From contig CP152408.1 in NCBI GenBank assembly GCA_038961845.1, positions 1,240,001-1,304,000 on the forward strand: a DNA stretch of 64,000 nt. The letters run 5' to 3'. Position numbers and translations under genes: made by a program. The stretch is from Xylophilus sp. GW821-FHT01B05 (GTDB lineage: Bacteria; Pseudomonadota; Gammaproteobacteria; Burkholderiales; Burkholderiaceae_C). Numbering within the stretch: position 1 is the first letter of the stretch; every line of letters starts with the position of its first letter. The notes beneath the pieces are model-generated. The model had not been told where the DNA came from, made no database searches, and saw only the letters and a program-made list of their open reading frames with translations. Below, one piece after another: positions 24,860 through 34,585 of the stretch.

Positions 24860-27781
24860 TTACTGGCAGGCTTCGCAAGTAGGGTCGTCGATCGCGCAGA
24901 ACTTGATGTCTGTTGCGGGCAGTGCGTCGGCCTGCGCGCGTGCCTGTGCGGCGGCGGCTTCGATTGCACTCGGTGCTGCGGCAACAGCCGCAGGCTCGCC
25001 CGAAGAGACGGAGTTGAGCCGGCCCGACTGCACAGTCGATTTCTCGGCATGCGTCGCGCTGATGGTGCGCAGGTAGTAGGTGGTCTTCAGGCCGCGCAGC
25101 CAAGCCAGCTTGTAGGTGTCGTCGAGCTTCTTGCCGGAGGCGCCAGACATATAGATGTTCAGCGATTGGGCCTGGTCGATCCACTTCTGGCGGCGTGCGG
25201 CGGCTTCGACCAGCCAGGTGGTCTCCACCTCGAACGCGGTTGCGTAGAGTGACTTGACGCTCTCCGGGACCCGGTCGATCGGGCGCAGCGAGCCGTCGAA
25301 GTGCTTCAGGTCCATGACCATCACGTCATCCCACAGGCCCAGGCGCTTCAGGTCGCGCACCAGGTAGCCGTTGATGATGGTGAATTCGCCCGACAGGTTG
25401 GACTTGACCGAGAGGTTGCCGAAGCAGGGCTCGATCGAGGCGTCCACGCCCACGATGTTGGAGATGGTTGCCGTCGGTGCGATGGCCACGCAATTGGAGT
25501 TGCGCATGCCGTCGGCCGCGATCTTCTTGCGCAGGGCGTCCCAGTCGAGGGTGGCCGACCGGTCCACTTCCACGTAGCCGCCGCGGGCCTTCTCCAGCAT
25601 GTCCAGCGTGTCGAGAGGCAGGATGCCACGGTCCCACAGCGAGCCCTTGTAGCTCTCGTACTGGCCGCGTTCACGGGCCAGTTCGGACGAAGCCCAATAG
25701 GCGTAGTAGCAGATGGCCTCCATGGATTGGTCGGCGAAGTCGACGGCTTCTTGCGAGGCGTAAGGGATGCGCAGCTCGTAGAGGCTGTCCTGGAACGCCA
25801 TCAGGCCGAGGCCGACCGGGCGGTGGCGCATGTTGGAGACGCGGGCTTTCTCGACGGCGTAGTAGTTGATGTCGATCACGTTGTCGAGCATGCGCATCGC
25901 GGTCTTGATCGTCTTCTTCAGCTTGTCGTGGTCGACGCCGCCATCCTTCAGATGCTGCAGCAGGTTCACGGAACCCAGGTTGCAGACGGCGGTTTCGGTG
26001 TCGCTGGTGTTGAGCGTGATCTCGGTGCAAAGGTTGGACGAGTGCACCACGCCTGCGTGTTGCTGGGGCGAGCGCACATTGCAGGCGTCCTTGAACGTGA
26101 TCCAGGGGTGGCCGGTCTCGAACAGCATGGTGAGCATCTTGCGCCACAGGTCGGCTGCCTGCACCGTCTTGGCGGGCTTGATTTCACCGCGGGCGGCCTG
26201 TTCTTCGTAGGCCACATAGGCCTGCTCGAACTCGGCTCCAAACTTGTCATGCAGGTCAGGCACGTTGGAAGGCGAGAACAGCGTCCAGCTGCCCTTTTCC
26301 ATGACGCGGCGCATGAACAGGTCGGGCACCCAGTTGGCGGTGTTCATGTCATGCGTGCGGCGGCGGTCGTCGCCGGTGTTCTTGCGCAGCTCCAGGAATT
26401 CTTCCAGGTCCAGATGCCAGGATTCGAGGTAGGTGCAGACCGCGCCCTTGCGCTTGCCACCCTGGTTCACGGCCACGGCGGTGTCATTGACCACCTTGAG
26501 GAAGGGCACCACGCCCTGCGATTCGCCATTGGTGCCCTTGATGTGGCTGCCCAAGGCGCGCACGCGGGTCCAGTCGTTGCCCAGGCCGCCGGCGAATTTC
26601 GACAGCAGTGCGTTTTCCTTGATGGCGTCATAGATGCCGTCGAGTGCGTCGGGGACCGTGGTCAGGTAGCACGACGACAGCTGCGAGCGCAGCGTGCCGC
26701 TGTTGAAGAGGGTCGGGGTGCTCGACATGAAGTCGAAGGACGACAGCACTTCGTAGAACTCGATGGCGCGACCTTCGCGGTCTTGCTCCTTCAGCGCCAG
26801 GCCCATGGCCACGCGCATGAAGAAGGCCTGCGGCAGCTCGATGCGGGTCTTGCGCACGTGCAGGAAATAGCGGTCAAACAGCGTCTGCAGGCCCAGGTAG
26901 TCGAAGCGCAGATCGCGCTCGGCCTTCAGGGCGCTGGCCAGGCGCGGCAGGTCGTAGGTGAGCAGTTCCGGGTCGAGAAGCTCGTTGTCCACGCCCTTCT
27001 GGATGAAGGCCGGGAAATAGCCCAGGTACTCGGCTGCCATTTCACCCTGGGCCACGTCCTTGCCCAGGACTTCCTTGGCGATGGTGTGCAGCAACAGGCG
27101 CGCGGTGGCGTAGGTGTAGTCCGGATCTTTCTCGATCAGGGTGCGGGCGGCAAGAATCGATGCCTTGTAGACCTCGTCGACCGGCACGCCGTCGTAGAGG
27201 TTGCGCATGGTTTCGGCGACGATGGGCTCTGCCTTGACGTCGGCGCCCAGGCCTTCGCAGGCGGCTTCGATCAGGCTGTGCAGGCGGCTGGTGTCCAGCA
27301 CGAAGCGTTGGTCGCCGTCGACGACATGCAGCATCTGGGTGGTCGGCGCGGACTCTTCCTGCTGGCGGGCGCGTTCTTGGGCGTGGCGTTCACGGTAGAG
27401 CACATAGGCGCGTGCTGCTTCGTGATGGCCATTGCGCATCAGGCCCAGTTCGACCTGGTCTTGCACGTCTTCGATATGAAAAGTGCCGCCACCTGGGCGC
27501 GAGCGCAGCAGTGCGCGCACCACGGCCTGGGTCAGGCCGTCGACGGTCTCGCGCACGCTGGCGGAGGCCGCGCCCTGGGTGCCGTGCACGGCCAGGAAGG
27601 CCTTCATCATGGCCACGGCAATCTTCTGGGGCTCGAAGGGGACGACCGCGCCGTTGCGGCGAATGATCTGGTATTGGGCCAGTGTCGACGGGGTGACGCT
27701 GGGCGCCGCTGGCTGGGCGTCTGCGGCGAGAGGGTGGCGGGCGATGGTGGAGGCTGGGGTATTCAGGGCAGCAGACTGCAT
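24860..27781 (-). CDS. nrdA: Class Ia ribonucleoside-diphosphate reductase, alpha subunit
   Basis: NrdA reduces ribonucleoside diphosphates to deoxyribonucleotides for DNA synthesis. The protein is about 973 residues, with an N-terminal ATP-cone (QYIIRRNGAVVPFEPQKIAVAMMKAF) for allosteric control. The radical-bearing barrel has NLCTEITL, NSNCVAIAPTATISNIVG and the substrate-site glycines. The C-terminal tail CEACQ carries the cysteine pair that passes electrons from thioredoxin. I start at 27781, with AAGAGGA seven bases before it; the open frame continues upstream through the promoter region to 27904. Two NrdR-like boxes lie about 90-140 bases upstream. Confidence 0.97.
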   Translation of the reverse strand: MQSAALNTPASTIARHPLAADAQPAAPSVTPSTLAQYQIIRRNGAVVPFEPQKIAVAMMKAFLAVHGTQGAASASVRETVDGLTQAVVRALLRSRPGGGTFHIEDVQDQVELGLMRNGHHEAARAYVLYRERHAQERARQQEESAPTTQMLHVVDGDQRFVLDTSRLHSLIEAACEGLGADVKAEPIVAETMRNLYDGVPVDEVYKASILAARTLIEKDPDYTYATARLLLHTIAKEVLGKDVAQGEMAAEYLGYFPAFIQKGVDNELLDPELLTYDLPRLASALKAERDLRFDYLGLQTLFDRYFLHVRKTRIELPQAFFMRVAMGLALKEQDREGRAIEFYEVLSSFDFMSSTPTLFNSGTLRSQLSSCYLTTVPDALDGIYDAIKENALLSKFAGGLGNDWTRVRALGSHIKGTNGESQGVVPFLKVVNDTAVAVNQGGKRKGAVCTYLESWHLDLEEFLELRKNTGDDRRRTHDMNTANWVPDLFMRRVMEKGSWTLFSPSNVPDLHDKFGAEFEQAYVAYEEQAARGEIKPAKTVQAADLWRKMLTMLFETGHPWITFKDACNVRSPQQHAGVVHSSNLCTEITLNTSDTETAVCNLGSVNLLQHLKDGGVDHDKLKKTIKTAMRMLDNVIDINYYAVEKARVSNMRHRPVGLGLMAFQDSLYELRIPYASQEAVDFADQSMEAICYYAYWASSELARERGQYESYKGSLWDRGILPLDTLDMLEKARGGYVEVDRSATLDWDALRKKIAADGMRNSNCVAIAPTATISNIVGVDASIEPCFGNLSVKSNLSGEFTIINGYLVRDLKRLGLWDDVMVMDLKHFDGSLRPIDRVPESVKSLYATAFEVETTWLVEAAARRQKWIDQAQSLNIYMSGASGKKLDDTYKLAWLRGLKTTYYLRTISATHAEKSTVQSGRLNSVSSGEPAAVAAAPSAIEAAAAQARAQADALPATDIKFCAIDDPTCEACQ

Positions 27782-27870
27782 GGCGTCCTCTTGCGGTTGA
27801 ATTAGGGGAAAGAAAGAAGGAGACCGAGGTCTCCAGCTGAAAAACGGCGGGTCGGAGAAGAGGTCTCGAC

Positions 27871-27918
27871 ACACTATATCTAGTGTATGCGGGGTTTTCA
27901 ACACGCTACAGGTAGCGT
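27871..27918 (-). promoter_or_regulatory. Pair of NrdR boxes in the nrdA promoter
   Basis: ACACTATATCTAGTGT (27871-27886) fits the NrdR box pattern acaCwAtATaTwgtgt closely. ACGCTACAGGTAGCGT (27903-27918) fits it loosely (11 of 16). Their centres are 32 bp apart, about three helical turns, the spacing known for paired NrdR sites. NrdR represses ribonucleotide reductase genes. The rest of the 27782-28106 gap shows no gene. Confidence 0.8.
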
Positions 27919-28106
27919 TTGTTGAGTGTAAGCGCTGGTAATAAAACTTGCAGTTCGAGGGGTTCTGGAAAGCATGCCCCGACGTCTTTCGTCAGGGTCA
28001 CGCGGCGGGCCGCGTGGATGCTGGAATTGGATGGCTGCGCCCAATGGCCGTGCGGTGTGCCAGCGCTTTTGTCGTGCAGGCGCGCGTGCGGGCTGCAACG
28101 AGGCAA

Positions 28107-28731
28107 TCAGGAGGGGGCGGCCTCTTGGTCGGAGGCGGGAGCGAGTCCCTGCCTATTGTCCCCGATGCCCACCGGAAAAAAGGAGGCAGGCCAGGACAAA
28201 AATTTCTGCAGGCGCTCCCAGTCAAAGCCTGGTCCGGGATCTTGCTTGCGTCCCGGGGCGATGTCTGAATGGCCGGCTATGTGGGCGATGGGATAGTGCG
28301 CGCGCAAGGCCTGGCACAGGGCTGCGAGCGCGGCGTACTGGGCGTCTTCGAACCGGTCGCCTTCAAGGCCCTCCAGTTCGATGCCGATGGCGTCGTCATT
28401 GCATTCCGCCCGGCCTCGATAGAAAGAGCGGCCGGCGTGCCAGGCACGGTCGTCGCAGCCTACGAACTGCCAGAGCGTGCCGTCGCGGCGGATATAGAAG
28501 TGGCTGGAGACTTCCAGCCCTCGGATCGTGCCGAAATAGGGGTGGGCGTCCCAGTCCAGGGTGTTGCTGAAAAGCTGAAAGACTTCGTCTCCGCCGTAGC
28601 AGCCGGGGGGCAGGCTGATCGAATGCACGACGAGCAGGTCCACCACCGCGGTAGCGGGGCGGGCATTGAAGTTGGGAGACTGGAGGTGACGGGCGCCATG
28701 CCACCAGCCCGCCGCCCATTGCGGTGCGGCT

Positions 28732-28742
<11 letters not shown>
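28107..28742 (-). CDS. ampD: 1,6-anhydro-N-acetylmuramyl-L-alanine amidase
   Basis: AmpD is a cytoplasmic zinc amidase that removes peptides from anhydromuropeptides during cell-wall recycling. Family features visible are VVHSISLPPG with the first zinc His, RAWHAGRSFYRGRAECND, IGIELEG, and AGHSDIAPGRKQDPGP with the second His and the Asp ligand. I place the start at the ATG at 28742, which gives an N-terminus of normal length before GWWHGARHLQSP. Upstream ATGs at 28760 and 28784 are possible. All choices overlap the pilR end, suggesting coupling to that operon. The C-terminus carries about 30 extra polar residues past the usual end. Confidence 0.93.
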
Positions 28743-30230
<1,488 letters not shown>

Positions 30231-30234
<4 letters not shown>

Positions 30235-31916
30235 ACGACTATTGTGTCAAAGAGCGAGTTGGTGGCGGCGGAATGCGGGTGACGGAACACGATGGTGAAC
30301 GCATTGCCGTCCACGGGCCCGGCGGCCGTGGGGCGCGGCATGCGGCGATAGGCGATGCCGGCGCCATGGCGCTCGCAGAGTTCCCTGCATATATAGAGGC
30401 CCAGGCCGCTGGAGCGGCTCTCGGAAGAGAAGAAGGGCTCGAACAGGCGTTGCTCCACTTGCGGCTCCAGCGGTGCGCCGTCGCTCCACACCTCCAGCAA
30501 GGCCTGGTTGCCGGCGGCGGTCCAGGTGCGCACCTGCAGGGCGTCGGGGTCGGGGCCGATGTAGCGCAAGGCGTTGTCCAGCAGGTTGACCAGGATGCGG
30601 CGCAGGTGGTCGGGGTCGAACTCCACGCGCACGCCGTCCCCGGCTTCCGGCATGACCTGCAGGCCACAGCCCTTGCCGCCGTGCTGGTGCCAGTCGTGGC
30701 AGGCGGTGTACACGGTTTCATCGAGCGGGATGGCGACGCTGCCGGTGAAGTCGAGCTGGTGCTGCGCCCGGGAGACATCGAGCACCTCGTCGGCGATCTT
30801 GGCCAGGCGCTGGGCGTTCTGGCGCACCATCAGCGTGAGCTGCTTGTGGGCGGGGTCGTGCAGGTCTTCGTCCAGCAGCGCGTTGGCCTGGGCGATGGCC
30901 GCCAGCGGGTTGCGGATCTCGTGGGCCACTGCCGCCGACATGCGCCCCATGGCGGCGAGCCTGTCGGTGTGCAGGCGTGCCTCGGTGTCGCGCAGGTCCT
31001 GCAGGAACATGACGCAGAGGGTTTCGGCGTGCTGCTCGCGCAGCGGCGTGAGGCGGGTGCGCACATGCAGGCGGCGCGGGCCGCGCTCGGCGTGTTGCAA
31101 GACGACATCGGTCGCCTGGCGGCCGCCCTCTGCCACGGTGCGGTGCGCAAGATCGACCAGGGGCAGCCAGGCCGGCTCAGCCGCCAGCGAGAAGGGCGGC
31201 GCGGCGTGGCCGGCATCCAGCAGCACCCGCGCGGCCGGGTTCGCGGCGCGCACCCAGCCGGCGTCATCGACCACCAGCACGCCGTCGGTCAGGGTCTCGA
31301 TGACCAGTTCATTGACCTGCGCCTGCACCGCCGCCGCCATCTGGCTGCGCCGCGCCAATTCTTGTTCGCGCGCGAGGCGCGCTGCCAGTGGCTGCACCAG
31401 GAAGGCCACGGCAAAGTAGCCGATGCCGGTCAGCCCCGCCTGCAGTAGCCGCGGCGTGGCGCCGGCGGATGCGTCCAGCCAGAGCCAGGCGGCGTCCGCC
31501 AGCAGCAGCAGCGTGACGCCAGCGGCGGTGCCTAGCGCCATGGCGCGCGAGCCGAGCACCGCAGCCATCAGCACCGGCAGGCCGAGCAGGGGCGTGTAGT
31601 TCATGCCGCCCGACTGCAGCACCTGCATGGCGGAATAGGCCAGCAGGTCGACGCCGATGGTGGGCAGCCAGCGCTGGCCAAGCTGCACCGTGCTGGCCCC
31701 CGGTGGCGCAGCTCCGAATCGCACGACCAGCGTGGCGGCCAGGTAGACGACGCACAGCAATAAAAATGGCGTGCGATGGGTTTGCCCGATGGCCTGGATC
31801 AGGCCCTGCAGCAACAGCAGGGCCACGGCCACCAGCAGGCGTGCCGTGGCAAAGCCGCGCCAGATGCGCGCGAAGCTGGTGTCGGGGGCCTCGAAGCGGG
31901 CGCTCGCGGGGGACAC
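30231..31916 (-). CDS. pilS: PilS-like sensor histidine kinase
   Basis: The protein of about 561 residues has six N-terminal membrane segments (about residues 20-190) and a PAS domain (ELVIETLTDGVLVVDDAG). A HisKA domain with H-box AAVAHEIRNPLAAI is followed by a HATPase domain (LVNLLDNALRYIG and SSGLGLYICREL). Membrane-embedded multi-helix sensing is typical of PilS. I start at the GTG at 31916, one base after the preceding stop, because the open frame continues as unlikely Arg/Ala-rich sequence above it. Paired with pilR by a four-base overlap, it should phosphorylate that regulator. Confidence 0.88.
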
Positions 31917-31917
31917 G

Positions 31918-32163
31918 CTATTGGGGCCCGGGGCCGGCGCGCTGGTGCGCCGCGCAGCAGAAGATGCCATTGGCCGCCACCAGGGCGTCGCTGCGCGGCA
32001 GGTGCAGGCCGCAGGCGTCGCAGCGCACCATGTCTTCGGGCGGCGCGATGCGCGGTGCGGCGGCGCGGGCCGTGTCGCGCGGCTTGGTGGGCTTGACCTC
32101 GCGGCCGCTGCGCAGCAGCCAGAGCAGCAGCCCAACGGCGGCCAGTATCACGAGCAGCTTCAT
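31918..32163 (-). CDS. Small PP0621-like membrane protein with CxxC and CC motifs
   Basis: The 81-residue protein starts MKLLVILAAVGLLLWLLRSG, an N-terminal membrane anchor. A basic linker follows, then a short domain with CDACGLHLPRSDAL and FCCAAH, which looks like a zinc-binding knuckle (Cys, Cys, Cys, Cys/His). Proteins of this type are found beside pilS and ffh in Burkholderiales, and I know no experimental role. It overlaps the CcsA-like gene by four bases and ends one base before the pilS start, so it is part of the same transcript. It was hidden inside a much longer open frame, of which only this C-terminal part is a gene. Confidence 0.82.
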   Translation of the reverse strand: MKLLVILAAVGLLLWLLRSGREVKPTKPRDTARAAAPRIAPPEDMVRCDACGLHLPRSDALVAANGIFCCAAHQRAGPGPQ

Positions 32164-32957
32164 ACGCTGCGCCCCAGCACCACTTCCAGCACGAAGCGCG
32201 AGCCGACATAGGCAAGCAGCAACAGGGCCGAGCCGATATAGAGCCAGCGCAGGGCGACGCGCCCGCGCCAGCCAAAGCGCGCACGGCCCAGCAGCAGCAC
32301 GGCAAAGGTCAGCCAGGACAGCACCGAGAACACCGCCTTGTGGTCCCAGCGCCAGGCGCGGCCGTAGAGGGTTTCGCCAAAGAACAGGCCTGCGGCCAGG
32401 GTGGCCGTGAGCAGCACGAAACCGGCGGTAACAAAGCGGAAGGTCAGGCGCTCCAGCGTCAGCAGCGGCATGCCGCTGTGCGGATCGGCGGCCAGGCGCA
32501 TCTGCTTTTCGGCCCGGGTCATGAGCCAGGCGTGGATCAGCGCGGCGGCAAACAGGCCGTAAGAGGCAATGCCCAGCGCCAGGTGCAGCGGCAGCCAGGG
32601 CGAGCTTTGCACGTGCAGGGGCGTGCCGGGAAAGACCAGGGCCAGCAGCACGGCCAGTGCGCCCAGGCCGGACAAGGTCCAGCGGGCGCGCATCTGGGGG
32701 AACAAACGGCTTTCCACGGCATATACGGTGAGCACCAGCCAGGCGGTGATGGAGAGCGCCGGCGCAAAACCGAAGCGGGGCTGCTCGGCAAGCAGGGTCC
32801 AGACCAGCACTACGGCGTGCAGCAACCAGGCGGTCACCAGCGCGCCGCGGCTGACGTTTTCGAGCATGCGCCGCGAAAAAAGGGCCGGCAGCGCATAGGC
32901 GGCGGCGGCCGCAAGACCCAGCACGAGGCTGACCGGGGACGCGCTGGGTAAAATCAT
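32160..32957 (-). CDS. CcsA/HemX-type cytochrome c assembly membrane protein (YpjD-like)
   Basis: The 265-residue protein has about eight hydrophobic segments and the conserved pattern of the CcsA/CcmC-like family: H47 region AWLLHAVVLVW, LALGIASYGLFAAALIHAW, and the W-rich FFGETLYGRAWRWDHKAVFSVLSWLTF. Members handle heme in cytochrome c biogenesis or are inner-membrane proteins of unclear role. The YpjD type lies beside ffh in many proteobacteria, exactly as here (divergent from ffh). The precise function cannot be told from sequence. Confidence 0.88.
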   Translation of the reverse strand: MILPSASPVSLVLGLAAAAAYALPALFSRRMLENVSRGALVTAWLLHAVVLVWTLLAEQPRFGFAPALSITAWLVLTVYAVESRLFPQMRARWTLSGLGALAVLLALVFPGTPLHVQSSPWLPLHLALGIASYGLFAAALIHAWLMTRAEKQMRLAADPHSGMPLLTLERLTFRFVTAGFVLLTATLAAGLFFGETLYGRAWRWDHKAVFSVLSWLTFAVLLLGRARFGWRGRVALRWLYIGSALLLLAYVGSRFVLEVVLGRSV

Positions 32958-33075
32958 GGCGCAAGTTTAGTGGCGTTCCCCTGCCATTTCCCGTGCCGCC
33001 CTGCGCACCGCCCGCCCGCCACATGCGCCCCGGCGGCCCCCCGTTTCTCTTCCGTCCCGCGACGAACCCCCGACC

Positions 33076-34455
33076 ATGGCCTCCGCACTTACCGACAAAC
33101 TCTCCCGCCTCGTCAAGGAAATGCGTGGCCAGGCCCGCATTACCGAATCCAATGTGCAGGACATGCTGCGCGAGGTGCGCATGGCGCTGCTCGAAGCGGA
33201 CGTGGCCCTGCCCGTGGTGCGGGACTTCATCGCCCGCGTGAAGGAAAAGGCACTGGGCCAGGACGTGATGGGCTCGCTCAAGCCGGGCCAGGCGCTGGTG
33301 GGCATCGTCAACCGCGAACTCGCGGCGACCATGGGCGAGGGCATTGCCGACATCAACCTGGCGGCGCAGCCGCCGGCGGTGATCCTGATGGCCGGCCTGC
33401 AAGGCGCGGGCAAGACCACCACCACGGCCAAGCTGGCCAAGCACCTGATAGAGAAGCGCAAGAAGAAGGTGCTGACGGTGTCTGGCGACGTTTACCGCCC
33501 GGCCGCCATCGAGCAGCTCAAGACGGTCACCAAGCAGGCCGGCGCCGAGTGGTTCCCGAGCACGCCCGATCAAAAGCCGCTGGAGATCGCCCAGGCCGCG
33601 CTGGACTACGCCAAGCGCCACTTCTTCGACGTGCTGCTGGTGGACACCGCCGGCCGCCTGGCGATCGACGAAGTGCTGATGCGCGAGATCCAGGAGCTGC
33701 ACGGCTTTCTGAAGCCGGTCGAGACACTGTTCGTCGTCGACGCCATGCAGGGCCAGGACGCGATCAACACGGCCAAGGCCTTCAAGGAAGCGCTGCCGCT
33801 GACCGGCATCGTGCTGACCAAGCTCGACGGCGACTCGCGTGGTGGCGCGGCGCTGTCGGTGCGGCAGATCACCGGCGCGCCGATCAAGTTCGCCGGTGTC
33901 AGCGAGAAGATCGACGGGCTGGAGGTGTTCGACGCCGAGCGCCACGCCGGCCGCATCCTGGGCATGGGCGACATCGTGGCGCTGGTCGAGCAGGTCACGG
34001 CCGGTGTCGACATGGAGGCGGCACAGAAGCTGGCCGCCAAGGTCAAGAGCGGTGACGGCTTTGACCTGAACGACTTCCTGAGCCAGCTGCAGCAGATGAA
34101 GCAGATGGGCGGCCTCTCCAGCCTGATGGACAAGCTGCCGAGCCAGCTGACGGCCAAGGCCGGTCAGGTCGACATGGACAAGGCCGAGCGCGACATCCGC
34201 CGCAAGGAAGGCATCATCCAGAGCATGACCCCGCTGGAGCGCCGCAAGCCGGACTTGCTCAAGGCCACGCGCAAGCGCCGCATTGCGGCTGGCGCCGGCG
34301 TGCAGGTGCAGGAGGTGAACCGCCTGCTCAACGAGTTTGAGCAGATGCAGACCATGATGAAGAAGATGAAGGGCGGCGGCCTCATGAAGATGATGAAGCG
34401 CATGGGCGGCATGAAGGGCCTGGGCGGTGGCGGCATGCCCAAGCTGCCTTTCTAA
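33076..34455 (+). CDS. ffh: Signal recognition particle protein Ffh
   Basis: Ffh with 4.5S RNA targets nascent membrane proteins to FtsY. The 459-residue protein has the N domain (LTDKLSRLVKEMRG), the GTPase G domain with P-loop GLQGAGKTTTTAK, DTAGRL and TKLDGD, and a methionine-rich M domain. The C-terminal tail is unusually glycine/methionine-rich (MKGGGLMKMMKRMGGMKGLGGGG), as in other betaproteobacteria. The gene is divergent from the CcsA-like gene with a 118-base gap lacking an obvious RNA gene. The 4.5S RNA (ffs) is not in the window. A dispersed repeat and a strong bidirectional terminator follow. Confidence 0.97.
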   Translation: MASALTDKLSRLVKEMRGQARITESNVQDMLREVRMALLEADVALPVVRDFIARVKEKALGQDVMGSLKPGQALVGIVNRELAATMGEGIADINLAAQPPAVILMAGLQGAGKTTTTAKLAKHLIEKRKKKVLTVSGDVYRPAAIEQLKTVTKQAGAEWFPSTPDQKPLEIAQAALDYAKRHFFDVLLVDTAGRLAIDEVLMREIQELHGFLKPVETLFVVDAMQGQDAINTAKAFKEALPLTGIVLTKLDGDSRGGAALSVRQITGAPIKFAGVSEKIDGLEVFDAERHAGRILGMGDIVALVEQVTAGVDMEAAQKLAAKVKSGDGFDLNDFLSQLQQMKQMGGLSSLMDKLPSQLTAKAGQVDMDKAERDIRRKEGIIQSMTPLERRKPDLLKATRKRRIAAGAGVQVQEVNRLLNEFEQMQTMMKKMKGGGLMKMMKRMGGMKGLGGGGMPKLPF

Positions 34456-34463
34456 AGGTTTTT

Positions 34464-34520
34464 AGCCAAATAGGCCTCTAGCCCAGGACCAGCCTGGGCA
34501 TGTAGCTACATATTATGTAG
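34464..34520 (-). repeat. Dispersed repeat with CCCAGG hairpin, copy 2 (reverse orientation)
   Basis: Read on the minus strand, this stretch has the order GTAGCTACAT, GCCCAGGCTGGTCCTGGGC, then TAGAGGCCTATTTGGCT, matching copy 1 at 5801-5860. It lies between the convergent ffh and opgH genes, next to a terminator. Confidence 0.7.
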
Positions 34521-34533
34521 CACGTAGGCAAGA

Positions 34534-34563
34534 AAAAAGGCCGACATTGCTGTCGGCCTTTTT
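34534..34563. terminator. Bidirectional terminator between ffh and opgH
   Basis: AAAAAGGCCGACA (34534-34546) and TGTCGGCCTTTTT (34551-34563) form a perfect 13-bp stem with loop TTGC. The A-tract on one side and T-tract on the other fit termination of both convergent genes. Confidence 0.9.
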
Positions 34564-34585
34564 CGTGGGCGCTGCTTGCTCTGGA

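Noticed and set aside
25301..27805. 834-codon plus-strand open frame opposite nrdA
   Set aside because: It is the codon-bias shadow of nrdA in GC-rich DNA: no family pattern, no ribosome site, and complete overlap with a certain gene.
32958..33075. 4.5S RNA gene near ffh
   Set aside because: The 118-base gap lacks the long SRP-RNA stem and conserved GGAA tetraloop region.
31918..33945. 675-codon minus-strand open frame across ffh and the CcsA-like gene
   Set aside because: Only its last 81 codons form a real gene; the rest is out of frame with two certain genes.
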